DNA of 63,795 nucleotides, taken from Sphingomonas paucimobilis NBRC 13935 (GTDB lineage: Bacteria > Pseudomonadota > Alphaproteobacteria > Sphingomonadales > Sphingomonadaceae). The stretch is from the NCBI RefSeq assembly GCF_000739895.2, contig NZ_BBJS01000010.1:1-63795 (forward strand). Reading direction: 5' to 3'. Below are positions 35,861 through 44,788 of this stretch, piece by piece. Made by a program: the position numbers and the translations under genes. Under the pieces are notes generated by a model. That model worked only from the letters and a program-made list of their open reading frames with translations, had not been told where the DNA came from and searched no databases. The number at the start of each line of letters is the position of its first letter. Position 1 is the stretch's first letter.

Positions 35861-37708
35861 TTACAGCGAGAGCGACTGGAGGCCGCGAAGCACGAGGGGA
35901 GCGAAGGCCGCGCCGATATAGTCGTGACCGACCTGGGGCGGGTGGGCCTGATCGCCGGCGATCCATTCCACTGTCGCATCGGGCACGACCATCATCGCGG
36001 TCGGGGCCCGCGTTTCGACGAAGAAGGATCGCTTACCCTGCGGGTCCTCGGCCGCACACACGGCGTCGAAACCAGCGCGCACGGCGGCCGATTGTGCATC
36101 GGATGGCGCGTTGCCAGGCGCGCGCAGGATACCGGTCTGCACCATCACGGCATCGCCGGGCAGGCGTGCGAAAGCTTCGGTCCAATAGGCGGTAACGGCG
36201 GCCTGGATCTCCGCCTCGCTCCGACCCGCATCATTGATGCTGGCCTGGGTCAAAAAGATCAGCGGCTGATGCGCCGGGGGCAGGTTCGCGGCGATCTCGC
36301 CAAGGCGCTGACCATACCGGACATCGCCGTTGATGAAGCCAGTTCCGCCCATCGTGTTGAGCCACACGTCCTCGATGCCGAGCATGTCCGCCATGCGGTG
36401 GGCCCACACCCCTTGCGGGTAATCGGGAAAGACCTGGCCATAGCTGTCCTGCATGACCATGAGGCGCGGCCCGGCGACTGGCCAGGGCCGCACGGTGCTG
36501 CCCTTCGGGACCCGCAGGTCGGCAAACTGGACCAGGCCGGCGCCCATGCAGATCTCGATGCGACGCATGCGGCGGGTTGTATGACCGATGAAACCATCGG
36601 CACCGCTGAGCTTGATGGTCGCACCCGTACCGGTGCCCCCCGTGGCGGCGACCGCGTCGGACGAAAGCGCGGTCAGCGTTCCCCAGGCTTTCACCCGCAG
36701 GCCCGAGGCGCGGAGCGCGCCATCGGCGTTGACCGAGGTGACTTCCAAGCGCAGCGGATCGCCCGCGGTGCCCGCGACGGTCAGAACGTCGCCTTCCGCA
36801 TAGCCCGATCCCCCCGCCGTCACCGTGTAGGTCGGGCGGATGGTGCGGGTGTCTGCACCGAAGTCGATGCACATGATCGGCCAATCGTCCTCGCCATCGC
36901 CGAGGTCGAGGGTTCGCGATAGGGACACGGGTTGGCCATCGACCAGCACCCGGGCCTGTCCCGTGTAGCCGTACCGCACATCGATACGCGGGGCGTCGGT
37001 GACGAAGCGGATGGAAAAGTGGGGCGCGTAGATCGACCCGTCCGCCGCCTTGATCCACCCGCCCGCCACCATTTCGTTGTTGGGATAGTCGCTGTTGCGA
37101 TGGACCAGCGGAAGGGATGCGGTCAGGCGGGGATCGTCATAGCGCAGGATCTCGGCGGACGCGGCGGGGGTCAGCGGTTTGGTTAATGTCCGCCGAACCA
37201 CCTTCGGCGGATTGGGGTGGAGGGCGGCCGCATCGCGCAGACGAAGTCCACGCAGCTCGGCGATCTTCGCTGCCCAAGCGGCATTGCCGCCACCCGTTTC
37301 GACATCCTGCGCAGGGTAGTTGCCGAACAGCACATGCTTGCCGCGCACGACGCGGCCGTTGACGTCGACGGTGCAGGTGATCCAGCCGCCCTTGCGCGCG
37401 ATCGTCTCGACGCCTTCGCCTCCGCCCTCCAGCACGAGAATGCGCCTTTCCAGAGCAGAGCGCCCGCCGTCATAATTGCTGAGGACCGGGTGATAGCCCG
37501 ACACGACGCGGTTGTTGCTGTCGACCACCACTTCCTGCCAGCCGGCACGAACCGGTTCGATGCCGATCGCCACCACCAGGCGCGCCACGGCGCCATCGAC
37601 CAAGCCCCCGATGCGGGCCGCCTTGGTCGCGCCATCGGCCCCGACCACCGGGACGAGTTCGGTCCCTGCGGGGTTGGCGAGTTGGGGGAGTTCGGAGATC
37701 TTGGCCAT
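35861..37708 (-). CDS. SGNH-hydrolase tail protein
   Basis: 615 aa. N-terminal phage-attachment-like repeats (EVVVDSNNRVVSGYHPVL, TVDVNGRVVRGKHVLFGN) precede a beta region (about 200-380) and an SGNH/GDSL esterase domain (about 390-615). Catalytic elements: Ser in VMQDSYGQ, Gly in TMGGTGF, Asn in QASINDAG, and Asp-His in DQAHPPQVGHD. It likely removes acetyl groups from surface polysaccharide during adsorption. It follows the tail-fibre gene in the J-I operon. Role in the virion is inferred from context. Confidence 0.8.
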   Translation of the reverse strand: MAKISELPQLANPAGTELVPVVGADGATKAARIGGLVDGAVARLVVAIGIEPVRAGWQEVVVDSNNRVVSGYHPVLSNYDGGRSALERRILVLEGGGEGVETIARKGGWITCTVDVNGRVVRGKHVLFGNYPAQDVETGGGNAAWAAKIAELRGLRLRDAAALHPNPPKVVRRTLTKPLTPAASAEILRYDDPRLTASLPLVHRNSDYPNNEMVAGGWIKAADGSIYAPHFSIRFVTDAPRIDVRYGYTGQARVLVDGQPVSLSRTLDLGDGEDDWPIMCIDFGADTRTIRPTYTVTAGGSGYAEGDVLTVAGTAGDPLRLEVTSVNADGALRASGLRVKAWGTLTALSSDAVAATGGTGTGATIKLSGADGFIGHTTRRMRRIEICMGAGLVQFADLRVPKGSTVRPWPVAGPRLMVMQDSYGQVFPDYPQGVWAHRMADMLGIEDVWLNTMGGTGFINGDVRYGQRLGEIAANLPPAHQPLIFLTQASINDAGRSEAEIQAAVTAYWTEAFARLPGDAVMVQTGILRAPGNAPSDAQSAAVRAGFDAVCAAEDPQGKRSFFVETRAPTAMMVVPDATVEWIAGDQAHPPQVGHDYIGAAFAPLVLRGLQSLSL

Positions 37709-37717
37709 CGCGGATCC

Positions 37718-38734
37718 TTATCGACCGACCGCGATCCAGCGGATCGCGTCGATATTGGCGCTGTCGCTCGCCTGTTTCTGAACGAAGGCGGTGAAGGTGG
37801 CGGCGGAGAGGGCGCGCTCCTGGACGTAGCTGTCGCACTCAATCCGGCCACTGGTGTTGATCGCGATCCCGACCGCGATCAGGCAAGCATTGGGAAATGG
37901 GGTCGCGAAATTGATGGCGACGGAGCCTTCCCCGTGCGGCCCCTGGGTCACGCCGGTCTTGACGAAGACGCCGGGCGTCATCTGGAATTCGCCATTGGTC
38001 GCGATCGTCCCCGCCAGCGCCGCCAGCCCGGCCGGGGTGATCGCGACATCGCCGCGCGTTCCCGCCCGCACCTCGGCACCGCTGGCGGCGTCGACCGTCA
38101 AGGTGCGATTGGCGGTCAGGTCGCCACCGCCCTTGACCAGGCCGGAACCATAGATGGTTCGCGCGGTGAGTCCTGCCAGCGCCTGGCTAACGGCGTCGAT
38201 CGCGGCGGTGATCATCGCCTTGACCACCGCGCCAGTGGTCACGCGGGTCGTATCGCCGGCGTCGGCTTCCGCCAGCGTGGCCAGCTCGACGACGCCTTTC
38301 CGTGCCTCGGTGCCCGGCGGGTTGAGGAAGTTGGTCGAGCCGAAGGTAATGTTTTCGACGCCGGCGACCGGGAACGCGATATCGATCGCCAGCGCCAGCA
38401 TCGAGCCGACCGACTTCTCCGCGATCGGCGTCGGCTGCGCATAGACCGCAAACAGGGTCCCGTCCGCCAGGAACAGCCCGAACCCGCGCACCGAATAGGT
38501 CACCGCCTCATCATCGGTGACGGTCATGTGAACGATGTTCTGCGCCTCGACCGAGCCCGACACGGTCGCCAGCCGCTTGAATTCACCGGGCAGTGCGGTG
38601 AGCGTCGGGGCGGCGACGAAGTTGGTCGCGGTCAGCCCGACGCGGGCGATGGTCAGATCGATATCGTCGCTCGCTTGCGCGGCGGTGAAGCGACCGAGCC
38701 CGGCCGTGGTCATGGTGAGTTTGAGCGCGGTCAT
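37718..38734 (-). CDS. Tail fibre protein (gpH-like)
   Basis: 338 aa. The N-terminus is the P2-like fibre attachment region (KLTMTTAGLGRFTAAQASDD, VGLTATNF). The middle has GGGDLTANRTLTVDAASGAE-type repeats. The C-terminal FATPFPNACLIAVGIAINTS resembles the gp53-like receptor-binding tip. Overlaps gpI by 4 bases. Should recognise a surface receptor of the host. Confidence 0.82.
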   Translation of the reverse strand: MTALKLTMTTAGLGRFTAAQASDDIDLTIARVGLTATNFVAAPTLTALPGEFKRLATVSGSVEAQNIVHMTVTDDEAVTYSVRGFGLFLADGTLFAVYAQPTPIAEKSVGSMLALAIDIAFPVAGVENITFGSTNFLNPPGTEARKGVVELATLAEADAGDTTRVTTGAVVKAMITAAIDAVSQALAGLTARTIYGSGLVKGGGDLTANRTLTVDAASGAEVRAGTRGDVAITPAGLAALAGTIATNGEFQMTPGVFVKTGVTQGPHGEGSVAINFATPFPNACLIAVGIAINTSGRIECDSYVQERALSAATFTAFVQKQASDSANIDAIRWIAVGR

Positions 38735-39390
38735 AGGCGGGTGTCCAGAAAGGTGCCGTCGTTGGACTGGAGCGGTTCGCCATCCTCGGTCTGAAGATAG
38801 GCGATCCAGTCGGGCGACTGGTCGATCACCAGGTCGGCATCGTTGCGGGTGTAAGCGACGGCACGGGCGACGCCGGTGATCCCGATCGCGCCGGACGTTC
38901 GGATCTCCTGGACCAGCCGCATATGTTCGCGCAGCGGCTTCACGCGCGCGATCTCCCGAATGATCGCATCCGCGAAGGCCGCCGATGTGCGGCGCCCGCC
39001 GGGGGCGGTGCCATCGGGCAACACCATCGGCACGATCACGTCAAAGGTATGGGCCGGGCGCCGCGGATTGGCCTGATGCCATTCGATCAGGCGCGCGAGC
39101 TGGTCGAAGCGGGACAGAACATCTTCGACCGAGGCACGGGTCCCCTTTTTACGATGCATGGCGATCGATCCGGCTATGGCCGTCCGCTTGTCCGCCTCCG
39201 ACCAGTCGGCATCCCAGGCGTCGACCGATTCTCCGTAAGCGAGCCATGGGAGCAGGAATGCCGGCGCGGTCATCGGATCGGCGACGGCGTCCGCCAGTGC
39301 GGCCGCATCGACCGGAGGTGGCATCGTAACGCCCGCCTCCAACGCCCGCTCCAGCGGCGTCGCGTTCGGAGGTAGGAGGCTATTCGTCAT
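38731..39390 (-). CDS. I: Tail protein gpI
   Basis: 219 aa, gpI baseplate family. LLPPNATPLERALE and LPWLAYGESVDAWDADWSEA, then KRTAI, are the characteristic N-terminal motifs. It overlaps gpJ by 11 bases; the ATG at 39399 is an in-frame alternative. Part of the baseplate wedge. Confidence 0.9.
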   Translation of the reverse strand: MTNSLLPPNATPLERALEAGVTMPPPVDAAALADAVADPMTAPAFLLPWLAYGESVDAWDADWSEADKRTAIAGSIAMHRKKGTRASVEDVLSRFDQLARLIEWHQANPRRPAHTFDVIVPMVLPDGTAPGGRRTSAAFADAIIREIARVKPLREHMRLVQEIRTSGAIGITGVARAVAYTRNDADLVIDQSPDWIAYLQTEDGEPLQSNDGTFLDTRL

Positions 39391-40303
39391 AGCCGGCATG
39401 GGTCACGGAGATGGCGGTGCAGCGCGCGGCCTGGGTCGGACCGCACACGATTTCGGCAATGGGCGCGTCGAGCACGACCCGTTGCACGCCCTCCACCGTC
39501 AGCGCGGCGGACAGACCCGATAGGGTGATGTTGCGCCCCAGCTTTCGCGAGCGCGACAGATAGGCATTCAGGCTGGCCAGGGCGGTAGCGAGGACCAGTG
39601 CCGCATCGGGGCCCGCAAAGGTCCAGATCCGGGCCGTCACGACGAAGGGGACCAAGCCGGCGCTGGCGACGGTGACCAGGTCACCAAGCGGCCGGATCTG
39701 CGGATCCGTGACGATCGCGCGAACGGCCGCCAGGAGATCCGCCGAGGCGGAGCCGTCGCCGTCACGAGAAAGAATGGAGATCAGCACTTCCCCCGGCGCC
39801 GGGGAAGTCGCGCTGGCGTCCAGCACCTGCGCGCTCGCATCCTTGGCGTGCGCGACGTAAGCCAGTTCGGGCCCGGCCGCCGCGAACTTCTCCGGACCCA
39901 GAACGATGCGGGCGCGCAGATCATCGTCGGCTTCCATGACGGCGGGGGCACCGGTTGCGTCGTTGGCGGCGATCAACGTCAGACGCGCCACGCCGATCGC
40001 CGCGCCGATATGATCGAGCGTCGCACCGGTCGCATAGGCGACCAGGCGTGCGACCAGGCGTTCGTTGAAATCCTGTTGGTCGAGCATCTGGACATAGGCG
40101 GCGACCTGAAGGACCTTGACCGCCGGGTCGCTGTCCACGGTCGCGTCGAAGCTGGGCAGGATCGCCTGGACACGCGCGATCATCCTGGCGAGGATCGTGT
40201 CATAGTCGACGGGCGCGATGATGATCGGGCGGTCCAGGCGCGACAGATCGACGGTGGTGGAGGAGTTGGCGGCCATCGCCGCCCATGTCGGGTGCGCCGC
40301 CAT
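39380..40303 (-). CDS. J: Baseplate assembly protein gpJ
   Basis: 307 aa, P2 gpJ family. Motifs: DYDTILARMIARVQAILP, QVAAYVQMLDQQDFNERL, AYATGATLDHIGAAIGVARL. First gene of the J-I-fibre operon, with dyad element C 18-43 bp upstream of ATG 40303. If the element acts at -55 the transcript would start near 40279, and a start at ATG 40276 or lower would be used. So the N-terminal boundary is uncertain. Confidence 0.88.
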   Translation of the reverse strand: MAAHPTWAAMAANSSTTVDLSRLDRPIIIAPVDYDTILARMIARVQAILPSFDATVDSDPAVKVLQVAAYVQMLDQQDFNERLVARLVAYATGATLDHIGAAIGVARLTLIAANDATGAPAVMEADDDLRARIVLGPEKFAAAGPELAYVAHAKDASAQVLDASATSPAPGEVLISILSRDGDGSASADLLAAVRAIVTDPQIRPLGDLVTVASAGLVPFVVTARIWTFAGPDAALVLATALASLNAYLSRSRKLGRNITLSGLSAALTVEGVQRVVLDAPIAEIVCGPTQAARCTAISVTHAGYDE

Positions 40304-40320
40304 GGGGTGGCGAGCCCGCG

Positions 40321-40346
40321 CTCTTGTAGAGACCCTCTCTACAAGA
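40321..40346. promoter_or_regulatory. Dyad element C upstream of J
   Basis: CTCTTGTAGAGA-CCC-TCTCTACAAGA: an 11-bp perfect dyad with the TTGT/ACAA half sites 13 bp apart. Located between the end of gpS and the start of gpJ. Confidence 0.65.
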
Positions 40347-41012
40347 TCAGCCGCCCGCGACGTGATCGAGCAGCATGTCGATCGCCATCGCGCGTTCGCG
40401 TTCGGTCAGTCCGACGAGCCCGCGCTGTGCGTAGCGGATCTGGCGTCCCCCCTGTTTCGGTGCATCCATCTTGCCGAGCTGGTGAACCTCGGCGACCAGC
40501 GAGGCGCGGCCGGTGAAACCGATCCATGCCTCGCTATCGGTCGCATCGGCGCGCAGGAAGCGGCCCGAGCGCAGCTTGCGGAACATCGCCTGGCGGCGGA
40601 TATTGCCGCGCCGGCGGAATTTGCCGGCGCCCTTGTTCTGATCCTCGGGTTCGACGGGGAGCCAGCGATCCACCTTGTCCCAGAAAAAGGAGCGGATCGC
40701 GCCGGCCTCGGCATCGAAACCGGTGATGAGGGGGCCCTGGCGGACCCATGATTTCATGAAGACCAGGCGGGGATTGGCGTCCCCCTTGGGATAGAGAAAC
40801 TTCACCGCATAATTGCCGGGACGCTGTTCGCGGCGCGGACGGCGGGGCGTGTAGCGCGATCCGTCGGGGTTCTCCTGACGGCCGATCCGCTCCGACTGAG
40901 TCGCGCGCAGGGCGCGGGCCATCTTGCGCAGGAGCGAGCGACGTTCGGCGCTCGACAGGCTGCGCAGGAGATTACCCGCCAGTTGTTCGATCGGCGCGAA
41001 ATCGTCGCTCAT
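40347..41012 (-). CDS. S: Virion morphogenesis / tail completion protein gpS
   Basis: 221 aa, gpS family (phage virion morphogenesis). Seen: an N-terminal helical part (EQLAGNLLRSLSSAERRSLL), the basic RYTPRRPRREQRPGNYAVKF segment, and TGRASLVAEVHQLGKMDAP near the C-terminus. It ends right at dyad element C. Overlaps gpR by 4 bases. Confidence 0.88.
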   Translation of the reverse strand: MSDDFAPIEQLAGNLLRSLSSAERRSLLRKMARALRATQSERIGRQENPDGSRYTPRRPRREQRPGNYAVKFLYPKGDANPRLVFMKSWVRQGPLITGFDAEAGAIRSFFWDKVDRWLPVEPEDQNKGAGKFRRRGNIRRQAMFRKLRSGRFLRADATDSEAWIGFTGRASLVAEVHQLGKMDAPKQGGRQIRYAQRGLVGLTERERAMAIDMLLDHVAGG

Positions 41013-41497
41013 GGGCGGGAGGCGGCGATCGTCGTCGTGCCGGCGACCAGGTCCTCCGCCAGTCCTTCCCATAGCCGGGCGCCCTCGGCGCCGGCAAAGA
41101 TGTCGGGCGGGAGCAGATCCGCGAGATGTTCGGTGGTGACGCCGCCCTCGACCCGTTCGACCTTGACGCGCTCGGTCAGCTCGATCGTGATCGACAGGTC
41201 GTGGAGATCCTTGGCCAGCCATTCGCTTTCGAAGGCGAAGGGCTGGCTGTCCTGGCGCTGGAGCAGCTCGGGCTGGTTGTCCGCGATCCAGGCCAGGATG
41301 GGGACGATCACCTCGTCCTGGTCGCCGGCATAGTCCTCGACCACCAGGTTGACCGAGCAGCGATATTCGAAGGAGAGATTACCGGCGCGGGCGATGATCT
41401 GCCCGCGATCGACGAAGATCGCGAGCTTGGACGGATCCGCCGCCAGCGCCGGCACGGCGCGGACGAGCAGATCGCGCAGCGAGTCGACCTTCCTCAT
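41009..41497 (-). CDS. R: Tail completion protein gpR
   Basis: 162 aa, P2 gpR family. Start MRKVDSLRDLLVRAVPALAA is typical (VDSLR..L). Middle YRCSVNLVVEDYAGDQDEVI, then C-terminal FAGAEGARLWEGLAED. Overlaps gpS and the deacetylase-like gene by 4 bases each. Confidence 0.87.
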   Translation of the reverse strand: MRKVDSLRDLLVRAVPALAADPSKLAIFVDRGQIIARAGNLSFEYRCSVNLVVEDYAGDQDEVIVPILAWIADNQPELLQRQDSQPFAFESEWLAKDLHDLSITIELTERVKVERVEGGVTTEHLADLLPPDIFAGAEGARLWEGLAEDLVAGTTTIAASRP

Positions 41498-42888
41498 GGG
41501 ACCTCCAGATCGTCGACAGTGACGACATCGATCGCGCTGCGGTTCGCGTCGAGATAGGCGAGGAGCTGGTCGAAGGCGGGGCGCCAGTTCGACATGGAAC
41601 CGCTCAGTCCGTCGTGGAACACCAGGAAGCCGACGCCCTTTTGCGCCATCGCGCGATCGACATGGTTTTTCCAATAGGTGGTATAGATCGCGGCGCTATT
41701 GCCCCATTGGAATTCCCCGGCTCCCATGGCACGGATCCGCATCGGATCGCCCCAGGGATAGGTTTCGATGATGGAGAATTCACCGAAATAATAGGCGCGG
41801 ACCGACCGGTAATTGCGAAACATCGGATAGGTCAGCATGTTGGTCGCGCCAACATTGCCGAAATAGGAGCCATGCGACCCGCCGCTGAGCCCCAGGCCAT
41901 TTTGCCAGTTGCGCAGCTTGGCGGTCTCGGCGGTTCGCTGATCGGCACTCATCAGCTCCAGGCCGCCGGGCCCGGTGTTATTTTCCGTGCTGTAGGCCTG
42001 GCTGGCGATCTGCCACCCAAGATTGTCGTGCAGCGTCTTGATCTGCGAGGTAGGCAGCTTGCCGGTGCGGTTGGCGTCGATCGCTGGCGACAGGTAAAGG
42101 ACGCCCCGGAAACCATAACGCGCCATGGCGCGCGACGCGTAGTTGATCGTCGCCGGATACTGATCGTCGAAGCCGATAATGAACTTGGCTTTGTTGAGCG
42201 TATTGGCGACCAGCTCGATATTGCCGACCGCGATCGTGATGGGAGAGGATGTGTTGGCCTGCATCGTCACCATCGCCCAGGTGACGGCGGACAGGTTGGC
42301 GCCGTTGCCGACCGCCACGAACTGGCTGACCGGGACGGTGAAGGAGCCCCAGCGCTGTTCCTTGTCCTTCTGCCCCTCTCGGATCAGGCCGGAGAAGTTG
42401 TACTCGTGGTAATTGGCGCCAGGGGAAGACGGGTTCCCCTCCGAATAGAGGCGGACCTTGTAGCTATCGAGGCGAGGGTCGACGGACGCGATCGGCTTCG
42501 TCCAGATGCGGACATTCTGCCCCGTCGCGATTACCGGGTTAGCGAGCGTCGCGATCGGGCGGAGCTGGCGTGCGTTGAACGATGCGAGGGTAATGGTCAG
42601 CCGTGTATCGCCATAGAGCGGATCCGCTGCCACATCGCTGGCTTCGGACGGTGCGCCGTTGAGCCGCGCGACCTGGTCGAACGACGCCAGCACCGCGATC
42701 GGGGCCGCGACGCGGTAGCGCTGATAGGCCCGACCGCCCACGGCGGGGCCCTTGTCGCCGTCCGCCGGCTGGCCTGGCCATTCGGGGCTCGGCAGCGCGG
42801 CGCCGGGCGCGGGGGGCGGGACGATGATCTGAGCATCGGCCGGGACGGCCATCAGGAGCGCGGTCAGCGCGGCGATCACCTTACGCAT
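41494..42888 (-). CDS. Secreted polysaccharide-deacetylase-fold protein in the late operon
   Basis: 464 aa with a clear signal peptide (MRKVIAALTALLMAVPADAQ). A beta-rich N-terminal half (about 60-240) is followed by a NodB-like domain: IIGFDDQYPATI (the usual TFDDG), SGGSHGSYF, and VFHDGLSGS near the end. The usual HxxxH zinc motif is changed: IASQAYSTENN sits where IGSHTYxH is expected. The enzyme may thus be inactive or use another metal geometry. A signal peptide is unusual for a P2-type late protein; this is probably cargo that acts on the host envelope. Overlaps both neighbours. Confidence 0.7.
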   Translation of the reverse strand: MRKVIAALTALLMAVPADAQIIVPPPAPGAALPSPEWPGQPADGDKGPAVGGRAYQRYRVAAPIAVLASFDQVARLNGAPSEASDVAADPLYGDTRLTITLASFNARQLRPIATLANPVIATGQNVRIWTKPIASVDPRLDSYKVRLYSEGNPSSPGANYHEYNFSGLIREGQKDKEQRWGSFTVPVSQFVAVGNGANLSAVTWAMVTMQANTSSPITIAVGNIELVANTLNKAKFIIGFDDQYPATINYASRAMARYGFRGVLYLSPAIDANRTGKLPTSQIKTLHDNLGWQIASQAYSTENNTGPGGLELMSADQRTAETAKLRNWQNGLGLSGGSHGSYFGNVGATNMLTYPMFRNYRSVRAYYFGEFSIIETYPWGDPMRIRAMGAGEFQWGNSAAIYTTYWKNHVDRAMAQKGVGFLVFHDGLSGSMSNWRPAFDQLLAYLDANRSAIDVVTVDDLEVP

Positions 42889-43216
42889 TGGGGACCCTCG
42901 ACAAAATGACATTGGCGCCGGTGGTGTTGGTGAGGACGACATCGACCAACGTTCCGGCCGCGAATTGGAGGGACGTACCGCCGCCCGCATCGGCACCGCC
43001 CTTGGTGAGGAGCTGGATCATGTTACCGGCGGGATCGCGGTAGCGCAGTGCGATCTGGCCATAGCTGGCGCAGGCCTGCGCCAGCACATAATTGCCGCCG
43101 AAGAGCGTGACGGGGGCACTGGCAACGTTGTTGCTGGCCAGCGCGAACTGCTCCTGGCGACGATCGCCGGTCGCGTCGAAGATCGCGCGGCGTCGTTCGA
43201 TGGTGGACGCGGTCAT
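42881..43216 (-). CDS. Small hypothetical late protein
   Basis: 111 aa. A helical N-terminal part (TIERRRAIFDATGDRRQEQF) and a beta-rich C-terminal part (LQFAAGTLVDVVLTNTTGAN). It overlaps the Rz1-like and deacetylase-like genes. It may be a small virion or accessory protein; not recognised. Confidence 0.6.
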   Translation of the reverse strand: MTASTIERRRAIFDATGDRRQEQFALASNNVASAPVTLFGGNYVLAQACASYGQIALRYRDPAGNMIQLLTKGGADAGGGTSLQFAAGTLVDVVLTNTTGANVILSRVPNA

Positions 43217-43545
43217 GGTTTCTCCTTTGCCGGGCAGGACCCCGGCGCGACCCAGTTGGCCAGGCGGTCGAGCCGGTCAGCATTGACGCCGGCCGCGCGC
43301 GCCAAACCGATCAGGCCCCGGCGCCAGGGGGCGGGGATGGTCGCGAGCAGCGCGGGATCCTCGACAAGGGCGGTGGGGCGTTCGGCGCAGGCGAGCAGAT
43401 CGGCGGACGGGCGGGGCGGTTCGACGGCGACCGCGACCGGCGCCGGTGGGACCAGGTCAGTGTGCCGGGCGGCGCAGGCCGGCAAGATCGTTAAGAGCAG
43501 CGATCCAGTCAGGACCAACATGGTTGGTCGCGTCGGCATCCGCAT
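43213..43545 (-). CDS. Rz1-like spanin lipoprotein
   Basis: 110 aa with a lipobox (TILPAC) after a hydrophobic signal, so an outer-membrane lipoprotein. Pro-rich beginning of the mature part (VPPAPVAVAVEPPRP) fits o-spanins. It is encoded in another frame overlapping the 3' end of the Rz-like gene by 89 bases, the classic Rz/Rz1 nested layout. Acts with Rz to fuse inner and outer membranes in lysis. Confidence 0.72.
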   Translation of the reverse strand: MRMPTRPTMLVLTGSLLLTILPACAARHTDLVPPAPVAVAVEPPRPSADLLACAERPTALVEDPALLATIPAPWRRGLIGLARAAGVNADRLDRLANWVAPGSCPAKEKP

Positions 43546-43930
43546 TGGCTTTCTCCATTCGGGTTTCAGCGGCCCGCGCGCGGGCGATGGCATCGCGCGC
43601 CGCGCGGGCGTCCGCCTCGGCGCGCGCGGCCTGTTTCTCGATCGCGTCGGACAGGAGGCGGGCTGTTTCGCGATCGATCGCCTCGCGATCGGTCCGGAGC
43701 TGGCGGGCGCGCTGCGCGCAGGCCGTGCCGGGGCCGCGCATATGCTTCTCGGTCCAGTCGACACCAACGGCGCTACACACCAGCTCGGCGCGGCGGACCG
43801 CGTCGTCGCGGTCGCGCTCGGCATGGCGGGCCTGGACATATTGCCAGGCCCCGACGCAGACGACAGCCAAGAGCAGGATGAAGCTCGCTTCGGCTTTGAG
43901 GCCGCCAAAGAGCTTGCGGAGCCAGATCAT
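43457..43930 (-). CDS. Rz-like inner-membrane spanin
   Basis: 157 aa. One N-terminal membrane helix (ASFILLLAVVCVGAWQYV) is followed by a long coiled-coil periplasmic segment (QARAxRDRDDA, then REAIDRETARLLSD). It follows the lysozyme (4-base overlap) and overlaps the Rz1-like gene. Confidence 0.75.
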   Translation of the reverse strand: MIWLRKLFGGLKAEASFILLLAVVCVGAWQYVQARHAERDRDDAVRRAELVCSAVGVDWTEKHMRGPGTACAQRARQLRTDREAIDRETARLLSDAIEKQAARAEADARAARDAIARARAAETRMEKANADADATNHVGPDWIAALNDLAGLRRPAH

Positions 43931-44445
43931 CGGGGTTCCTTTCCGGTCAGCATCATCGCCTCCAGCCGGACCGCACGGTCCCCCACCTGGCGGTGCCAGA
44001 GTGAGGACCGCATCCCGGCGACGGCACCCTGCCAGTCGCCGCGCTGGATCTTCGGCAGCGTATTGACGAAGGCGCGCAGACCCTTGCCCTTCCGCGTTTT
44101 CGACGGAGGCCAGCCGATCCCCATGTTGAAACACATATTCAGCATGACGCGCTGGCGGACGGGGTCGAGCCGGCGCCACCAGGGGAGATGGCGATCGAGA
44201 TCCGCTTCGCTGCGGACAATGTCATTGGCGAACAGGGCGTCGGACTGCGCCTGGGTGATGCCGCGCGCGATGCAGCTCGACACGGTGATGCCGAGCGCGG
44301 CGGTTTCCTCCGCCGTGATGCCGACCGTTTCCAGGTTGCGGCCCTTGCCGATCGTCAGGAACCCTTGCGAGCAGTGGTAAGCGATCAGCTTGTCACCTTC
44401 ATCGCGCGCGATCTCGCGCGCCAGGCGGGCGCGGTCGTAGGTCAT
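43927..44445 (-). CDS. GH24 endolysin (lysozyme)
   Basis: 172 aa muramidase of the T4-lysozyme/P1 Lyz family. The catalytic triad can be counted exactly: Glu16, Cys25, Thr31 (E-8-C-5-T), where Cys replaces the usual Asp as in several phage lysozymes. TIGKGRNLE replaces TIGYGH. No signal or SAR helix, so it depends on the holin next to it. The C-terminal half (MLNMCFNMGIG, then KTRKGKGLRAFVNTL) is typical. Confidence 0.88.
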   Translation of the reverse strand: MTYDRARLAREIARDEGDKLIAYHCSQGFLTIGKGRNLETVGITAEETAALGITVSSCIARGITQAQSDALFANDIVRSEADLDRHLPWWRRLDPVRQRVMLNMCFNMGIGWPPSKTRKGKGLRAFVNTLPKIQRGDWQGAVAGMRSSLWHRQVGDRAVRLEAMMLTGKEPR

Positions 44446-44783
44446 TTCGCCTCCTTCTTGCCGAGCAGGCGGTCGATCAGGACCAGGAGGAGCGGCGCGC
44501 GCTCGACGATACCGGCGATCAGGGCGGGCGTGGCCTTGAAGGCGGTCATGCCAACGACGAAGCCGACCGCCTGGAGGAGATAATCGTCCCAGCCGGTCAG
44601 GCTGTGCGCCAGGTTGCGCGCGAAATAGCTGACGGTGATGCCGACCATCATTTGCGTGATGCGCCGCGACCAGGTCAGCCCCTCTTCATAGACCAGGCTG
44701 ACCGCCGCGCCGAGCGCGCCGGGGACCAGCGCGATCAGGAAGGCGAGGACCGCGTCCAGGAGATCGTGGAGAAATTTGGGCAT
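44442..44783 (-). CDS. Phage holin
   Basis: 113 aa with an amphipathic N-terminal helix (FLHDLLDAVLAFLIALVPGA), YEEGLTWSRRITQMMVGI, and further hydrophobic segments (LLQAVGFVVGMTAF). Overlaps the lysozyme by 4 bases. Number of membrane helices is two or three. Confidence 0.75.
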   Translation of the reverse strand: MPKFLHDLLDAVLAFLIALVPGALGAAVSLVYEEGLTWSRRITQMMVGITVSYFARNLAHSLTGWDDYLLQAVGFVVGMTAFKATPALIAGIVERAPLLLVLIDRLLGKKEAK

Positions 44784-44788
44784 CGGGA

